Shown here: positions 58,496 through 64,000 of the stretch, one piece after another
How the letters are laid out: each line of letters opens with the position of its first letter
Numbering within the stretch: position 1 is the first letter of the stretch
Source: Dacryopinax spathularia
Taxonomy: Eukaryota > Basidiomycota > Dacrymycetes > Dacrymycetales > Dacrymycetaceae
Assembly (NCBI GenBank): GCA_037974965.1
Contig: JBBPFI010000002.1
Coordinates: 930,001-994,000, forward strand
Direction of reading: 5' to 3'
Length of the DNA: 64,000 nt
Notes under the pieces: generated by a model
The model's input: only the letters and a program-made list of their open reading frames with translations
What the model was told of the DNA's origin: nothing
The model's database searches: none
Program-made: the position numbers and the translations under genes

Positions 58496-59911
58496 CTTGG
58501 AGTATCGGAAGGTGAATTCGGAGGATGAAGCGAGGTTCGAGCGTATATATGGGCTAGGCAACGACTAGGGTAGCGATCGAAGGTCCGGCGACGGCGAAGG
58601 GAAAGCTGGTTAATGAAGTGGCAGCAGCGATTACGAGTTCGCGATGCTGGCTGCGGTTGATGCGTCGTCGGCGAGGGGTGGTGTGATAACTGGTGGCGAC
58701 GAGGTGTGGTGCCCGTTAAACGGCGACGGTATGCGAGACGGTCGAACGAAACGGCGATACGCGCGATGCGACGGTAGAGAAGAGGGGAGGAGATATACGT
58801 GCGACGCGACGCGACGATCTATATCAGGTGGTTATAATAGCCTGATGGAGGGAGGGAGGAAGGTGGTAGTACTTGGACGAGGTTATATGCGTGTAGCAAA
58901 GTGCGAGGCGCAGGCGCGAGCAGTTAGGGCGGGCGGGATAGGGGCCTCTGGGGGGAGGGCTTGCGCGCGAGGAGGGGGGAAGATGGTGGTACGAAGGAGA
59001 GCTGGAAGGGCCCCCTTCGTCTGCCCCCCCTGGCGTTATATAGCCTGGGAGGGTGGCGATTGTGCTCCCGCTAGCTGCTGAAAAACGGGGGCAGAACCAC
59101 GAGGGAGTGCTCTCTGTCTCCCGCTTAGGAGGGATGTGATGTTGTAGAAGATGGTACGATGATGATCGACGAGAGGATGATGAGACCAGTCGAGGTATGC
59201 AGGGAGAGACATGAATTCGACGCGACAAGCCAGCAAGACATACCCCAGGGTGCATCTCTGTGCGCGCGAGAGGGTGGCCAGACGGGCACGAAGGTGGGCG
59301 CAGTCGATCGCGAGCGAGAGCCTGGCCGTTATATACTGGGACGGTCGTCAAGCGGGTGCAGTTCAGTGTCGCGGAGGCAGAGGTGGTGCAACCGGGAGCA
59401 ATCGGGGTCGCGGATGAGAGGGCGGATCGCGCGCTGCGGTCACTGGAATGTGATCGTCGAGAGGTCGCGCCATAGCCCTATCCAGTCAGCCACCCAGCTC
59501 GGAGGGTGAGATCATGATGGACGCTCGCCGGAGCCCAGCACGAGAGCGAGACAGACGCTTGTTGATAGAAGAAGGGCTTCCCGAGACAGACGGAGCAAGC
59601 TCTGTATATGGTTTCAGGCCCGTTTGGCGTTCGGAGAGACCAATGGAGTGCCCAGAAGCCATTAGAGAGTCGTTCATGTCAATGCTCGATGACAGTGGAA
59701 GCAGGACGGGCTACTTGGTCAAGGCGCCATATAGGATAGGCAGCAGATCCTGACCAAGAACAGCAGACCATGTGCAGAACCAGAAATGATCGAGCAGCGA
59801 GAGACGCTAATGAGCGTGCCAGGCGAAAGAGAACGCGCGGGAGAGCAGAAGAACGAGTGATCCAAAGCTTGTGCACGCGTCCGCCGCCGCCGCTCAAAGA
59901 CAGTCACGTGA

Positions 59912-60007
59912 CTACACCCTTCTGATGGCTCCGCCGGTCTCCGGTCTTCCCCGAAGCTGGAGTTTCTTCGGCTCCGCCAGCTTCTGCAGCTCGTCGTCGT
60001 TTTTCAT
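59912..60007 (-). CDS. Small conserved ORF in right arm (31 codons), uncertain
   Basis: Counterpart of the small ORF at 50079-50186. It starts MKNDDELQKLAEPKK, keeps RGRPETGGAIRR, and ends early at a different stop. The in-frame length change between copies is the main hint of coding. It may be a leader ORF. Confidence 0.28.
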   Translation of the reverse strand: MKNDDELQKLAEPKKLQLRGRPETGGAIRRV

Positions 60008-60441
60008 GTATAGTTAAATAAGAAGTACGTTGGAGTAAATTGGTATCTGATGAGGAATACGAGGAAGAGCTTGAGCATGGACAGCTATAGCCAAAGCGTG
60101 GGCAGTTCTCGACACAGCTTCAACAGGAAACCACATAGTCTGCCTTCTTCCTCGTCCCTTGCTGTCGGCCGCAGCGGACGGCTCTCGGCGCCCTTCTTCC
60201 TAAGCTCGACTCCAGCACAAGTATTCTCCCCGCCGTTTCTAATGGGAAGAATGCTACCATCAGGCGGGCGATGCGCGCATCCCCTTCATCAAGACACGAG
60301 ACGCCCCTCTAATAGCTTGCCCGGTGCGTGAGCGGACTGGCTCACGTCCGGCCTGGACAAGCTGCCAACCCAAAGCGACCTCTAGGAGGACTAGTCTCAA
60401 TATCTGCATAAGCAGCAGGCCAGCCAGACCATCAAGCCAAC

Positions 60442-60838
60442 ATGGCCCTCACCGCCCGAGCCAAGCTCAACCTCGCCCTCGCCTCCCTCTACTGCTTCGT
60501 CCTCTCCGTCCTCCTCCTGATCGACCCCTCCCTAGTAGTGGGCAACAGCGTCATGCGCTCTCTCGCGCACTATACCGGCATACCGCGAAACGTCGTGGGC
60601 TCGGAAGTGAAGGACGGGTATGCGTTAGGGACCTGTGGGGTCTTCATTGTTGGCATGAGTTATGCGTTGGCGATGTGGGGGCATACTGAGCTGTGTGTGG
60701 GGAATGCTGGTGTGTGCTTGCTAGGTGCGGGTGCTTGAGTCTAACGGCGTGCAGGTGTACGTCCGGATTGCCGTCGGCTTATGGGGGCTGCCAGTGATGG
60801 AGGTGTTCCTCCTCCGCGTCGGGGTATTACGATCTTCG
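60442..60838 (+). pseudogene. Gene A, decayed right-arm copy
   Basis: The first exon 60442..60709 is intact and has exactly the same length (268 nt) as the left copy. It encodes the same first two hydrophobic helices (LNLALASLYCFVLSVLLL, VFIVGMSYALAMWG). The intron begins GTGTGTG at 60710. The acceptor changed from CAAG to CAGG, so the usable AG moves one base upstream and shifts the frame of exon 2. Exon 2 also has a 6-bp insertion and a 1-bp deletion relative to the left copy. Similarity then stops inside the last helix at the duplication edge. The product would lack the last two helices, so this is probably a pseudogene, though a short two-helix protein is possible. Confidence 0.7.
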
Positions 60839-61630
60839 ATAGCACCGTCGCGATCAAACGGACACCTAGCAGAGATGGTCATAGCGACTCTGCTACCCAC
60901 TTATTAGTTGACGCTTTACGGTCGCAGTACAAGTAGTACGTGCAAGTACGCACAAATCGTGCCTTCCATTGAAGCATATCGGACTGTGGCGTTTGTGCCC
61001 GATGGGATGTCGGTCTGAACCGAAACATTCCAGGGCCGCGGTTGCCTCCCGACTACGAGAACGGCTCCTCATCTTGCCTCCCGACATCCTTCTTCTCTAA
61101 CTTCCTCGCTCTCCCTACAGATGCATTGCAGGATCGTGACGCTGCAAAGTAACAATGAACCTCCCCTAAAGAAGGCCACGAGGCGGCACGTGTTTGCACG
61201 TGCAGACGCGTCACGCTGCTCCGGCCTCCGTTATAAACCGGACCAAGATAGCCCCTCAGCCAACCCGCGCTCTGCTCCGAGCGTCCACATCCCACGGTCC
61301 TCGTTGCCATCAGAACCTCGGTGATCGTCTTCCATCTTCCCGAGTGTTCTTATGCCTTTTGCCTAGCACCCAAGACGTCGCGCTCATCCCGTGACCTGGA
61401 CGCGTCTGCTCCCACCGCGCGACGACGACGCCCTGAACAGCGCCTCGTGGTCGGCAGGGTAGAGTTGGGTCGCACGCGCAGCGCACAGGACATCGATACC
61501 CCTTTCGTGTATGCACTCTTCCTTCATTGCTGTCAGAGACGCGTCTGAGCATTGTTAAGAGGACGAACGCGTACGTTGAGCGGGCACAGAGAGTCGTGCG
61601 GGGCCGTCGAGCCATTTGGAGGTGAACTAG
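60839..61630. other. Intergenic upstream of the right-edge gene
   Basis: About 800 bp. No gene is supported. The right part probably contains the promoter and first untranslated exon of the right-edge transcript, which must end at the donor at 61630/61631. Confidence 0.45.
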
Positions 61631-62564
61631 GTGAGTGTATGCTCACATGTCCTCTTCCACCTGGCACCCTCTCCCTCTCCCTCTCTCTGGCTGATGGTCC
61701 ATGGTTTGGATTGTATATGCTGACGCCTCTGCCTCACCCCTTTAGGCACGCTACCAAGCCAGTACCCTTCCAGACTTGGTGAGTGCACGTCAGTTGCCAT
61801 CTCCCCACGCACAAAGCACTCGAGTTACGCGACGGACGAGGAGGAGGAAGATGGCGACGCACGCCAAACATCTATCAACCAAGCCTGCAGTTGTCGTCGC
61901 TGGAGTTGCTGAGTCCCTGGGGAGAAGGTCAATGAGTTGCTGACGTTTTGCCTCACATCTTTAGGTATATGCGCTCCTCCATTACGACCTGACTCATGTG
62001 AGTGCATCGTCTCTCATTCCCACACGTGTTGCTGTCGATCATGGTGTTGCTGTTGCCCTCCGGGAATGAATGGCTATCTCCTATCTGCCTCTGTCGCTGC
62101 TGGGATTGAGTGCTGACGCATTGCCTCGCAATTTTAGACAACAACTCGGCGACGCCTTTCTTACTCCTCTTACGTGAGTACAACGTCTCGCATGATCTCA
62201 TCGGTGGCAATCTGCAGCTGCAGCAGCCTTGGCACCTTGCAAACGCGCATCGCCTTCCCGAGTCATGCTAACGACGATCTCACATTTTAGGTCTCAAAAA
62301 TACAGCATACATTCAGCAGTAACGCCAACAACGACAACAACAGACGTGGATTGACGATTCATTCACAAACAAACACAAAGCAACACATACTAACGCAACG
62401 CCTTTTGAAGTTTCTACGATTCGACGACCGCTTTTTTCATCACATTTCGACGATTTCATCTCTCTTCATAAGCGACTCCACCTGACTTGTATCACTCGCA
62501 CCCACCAACACACCATACCAGCAAAACCCCATCAGGCTTCGCTTTTCGCGTCACACCTTCGACA
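61631..62564 (+). promoter_or_regulatory. Spliced 5' leader with three tiny exons
   Basis: Four well-formed introns precede the coding start of the right-edge gene: 61631..61745, 61779..61964, 61998..62137 and 62174..62290. All begin GTGAGT and end TTTAG or TTTTAG. Each has a branch-like GCTGAC or GCTAAC about 20-25 nt from its 3' end. They leave exons 61746..61778 (33 nt), 61965..61997 (33 nt) and 62138..62173 (36 nt). The last leader exon starts at 62291 and runs into the ATG at 62565. Two reading frames stay open across the tiny exons and stop before 62565, so they could encode a leader peptide. Confidence 0.6.
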
Positions 62565-64000
62565 ATGGCATATCCACCATCACGCATCCCAAGATCTACG
62601 GCATCTCCCGCCCCCATCCTCATTCCGTCCCTACGCGTCACCGCGCCAACTCCGGGCCAAACCCCTAGCTCCTCCGTCACGAACGACGGCTCACTGACAA
62701 AGAAACCGAAGAGCGTCAAGAGTGTGCGCATTCAAGAGCCTGTTCGTCCTGTCCCTCCGCACGTTATGATGGAGCGTTTGGCGAGAGAGCAGGTTGAGCG
62801 TCAGATGGAAGAGAGAATGGACCGTGCGAGGGTCGCGCCGTGGGAGGAGTCCGACGACCGCAGCGTCAACGGAACGGTCTTATCCAAGAAGAAGGGGAAG
62901 GAGAACAAGAAAACCGTCTTGACAACGCTTTCCGGTTTCCGCGTTCTTGCCGACCCTTCCCCTCCACTACCGCAACCGGTGTCTCAACCACACCCTTTGT
63001 CGAGGAATGCGTCTGTACGGGCACCCTTGACCGCCGTCCAGCCCGTTCAGGGACGAGCGCGCGCCGACTCCAGGGCAACCCTCCTCAGCTTCAAGTCCAA
63101 CCGTTCCGCCACCAGTCACAAGACGACCTCTAGTATCGCCACCACCTCGACCACTGCCAGCGTTGCGACGACCCTCAGCTCTCGCAGCATCGCAACTCAG
63201 GCTAGTGGCTCCGGAGATTACGACACCATTCGAGAGGCCTCGTCCGTTCGTAGCAAGAACGCAGACGGGCTCAATCGGAAGAGTTCCCGTTCTCGTATGG
63301 GCCTCGATTCCCTGTTCCATGCCTGGGGCTCCAGTAAGGACAACAGTACGTCTGATATGGAGTCGGACTCGAAGGAGAAGGAGAAATCGCTTTGGCGGCG
63401 GACAATAGGGCGAAAGAGTGATCGGGAACGAGAACGCGCCCGTTGTAGGTGTTTTAGTGATGCTTTTGCGATGTCGTACTGACGTTGTCTAGCACCTTCC
63501 CCTTCCTCTATCGGAAGGAGTGGTGAGGTCCGAACCAGCCTCGACCAAGAAAGAGCTCGCTGTACGTGGCATATTTTAGCATGTACCTCGGTCATCATCT
63601 CACAGACGTCTTGGCAGCTCCAACACCTTCATTCTTCTCTGGGCGATCACAGACCCGTGCTCCTTCTCCACCTCCCAGCCAACACCTCCGTTCCAATTCC
63701 ATTGCCATGGTACTGGAGGATGCCGAGAGGCCGACCTCGCCTGCTCCTGGCATGTTGGCTCCGCCGAGCAGCTTCCACGGTATAGCTCCCGATGTCGGTT
63801 ATCCGGGCCTGGTCGAGAGCGACAAAGAGGATAAGAAGGATGCACATGGGCCGCGGTTCATGCGCAGCATCCGGAGCATCGCTACCTTCCGCCAGAAGCA
63901 GAAGGACGAACGATCGCGGGACAGAGGTGAATCCACTTCTTCGGGTTCCTCGTTCGAGGCCGGAGCACCTAGTGCCCAGAACAGCCCCCTGAAGCCCGCG
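62565..64000 (+). CDS. Ser/Arg-rich protein of unknown function, 5' part (runs off window)
   Basis: Exons 62565..63441, 63493..63561, 63606..>64000, with introns of 51 and 44 nt. The first in-frame ATG after the leader is at 62565 (MAYPPSRIPRSTASPAP). About 447 residues are visible, largely disordered. There is a Pro/Ser-rich start, a charged helix (MERLAREQVERQMEERMDRA), a Lys cluster, long Ser/Thr tracts, a possible short motif RMGLDSLFHAWGSSKD, and basic Arg/Lys/Glu stretches such as SDRERERA. Past the second intron it continues Pro/Ser-rich with PRFMRSIRSIATFRQKQKD. No known domain is recognised in the visible part, and a folded domain may follow beyond the window. The many Ser-Pro sites and basic stretches suggest a regulated scaffold or signalling protein, but this is only inference. 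Confidence 0.7.

Larger units (their letters stand above)
56232..60838. repeat. Inverted duplication, right arm (about 4.6 kb)
   Basis: Reverse-complement counterpart of 49230-53910. Gene order is mirrored: conserved 3' region, family B member 3 (-), small ORF, gene A (+, decayed). The inner edge is near CTTGCTCGGCTGCTCGG at about 56235. The outer edge lies just after GGTATTACGATCTTCG near 60839, inside the former coding sequence of gene A. This indicates that the right arm is the derived copy. Confidence 0.85.

Overview
The window is eukaryotic nuclear DNA from a fungus, most likely a basidiomycete yeast or yeast-like fungus (Tremellomycete-like is my best guess, from gene content and intron style only). 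Nearly every gene is cut by short GT-AG introns, mostly 46-70 nt. Gene content is fungal: Csf1, class II myosin, catalase, a Tem1/Spg1 GTPase, an allantoate-permease-type transporter and a basidiomycete MP88-type GPI protein. No rRNA, tRNA, CRISPR array or recognisable transposase or reverse transcriptase was found. All gene models below were spliced by hand from donor and acceptor sites, reading-frame continuity and family alignment. Exon coordinates are given in each entry.

Layout. 1-11.8 kb is housekeeping: the C-terminus of Csf1 (+), eL38 (-), myosin II heavy chain (-) and catalase (-). A gene-poor stretch (11.8-14.7 kb) follows. 14.7-19.1 kb holds a PHAF1/UPF0183 homologue (-) divergent from an RBM18-like RNA-binding protein (+) across about 100 bp, then an unknown fungal protein (-). 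19.1-22.2 kb is gene-poor and carries an exact tandem duplication (88 bp, period 89). 22.2-24.1 kb is an MFS transporter (-). 25.8-28.1 kb is the first, most diverged copy of a repeated unit encoding an unknown proline-rich protein ('family B'). 28.8-35.2 kb holds glucose-6-phosphate 1-epimerase (-), the MP88-like GPI protein (-) and a zinc-independent medium-chain reductase (-). 36.4-43.9 kb is a cluster of recent duplicates: two hemerythrin-like genes, two presequence-bearing unknown genes, and a second medium-chain reductase closing the block. 45.3-49.0 kb holds the Tem1/Spg1 GTPase (-) and an FSP1/AMID-like NADH-quinone oxidoreductase (+).

49.2-60.8 kb is the most unusual part. Two arms of about 4.6 kb lie in inverted orientation around a 2.3 kb spacer that contains a phosducin-like protein gene. 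Each arm carries a small four-helix membrane protein gene ('gene A', intact on the left, decayed on the right) divergent from a family B gene. The arms are near-identical in some blocks and strongly diverged in others, especially over the first exon and the start of the second exon of family B. With the third copy at 26 kb, family B is a three-member local family with shared exon structure, and I cannot assign it to any known family.

The right edge (61.6-64 kb) has a heavily spliced leader with three tiny exons (33, 33, 36 nt) ahead of a Ser-rich protein that runs off the window.
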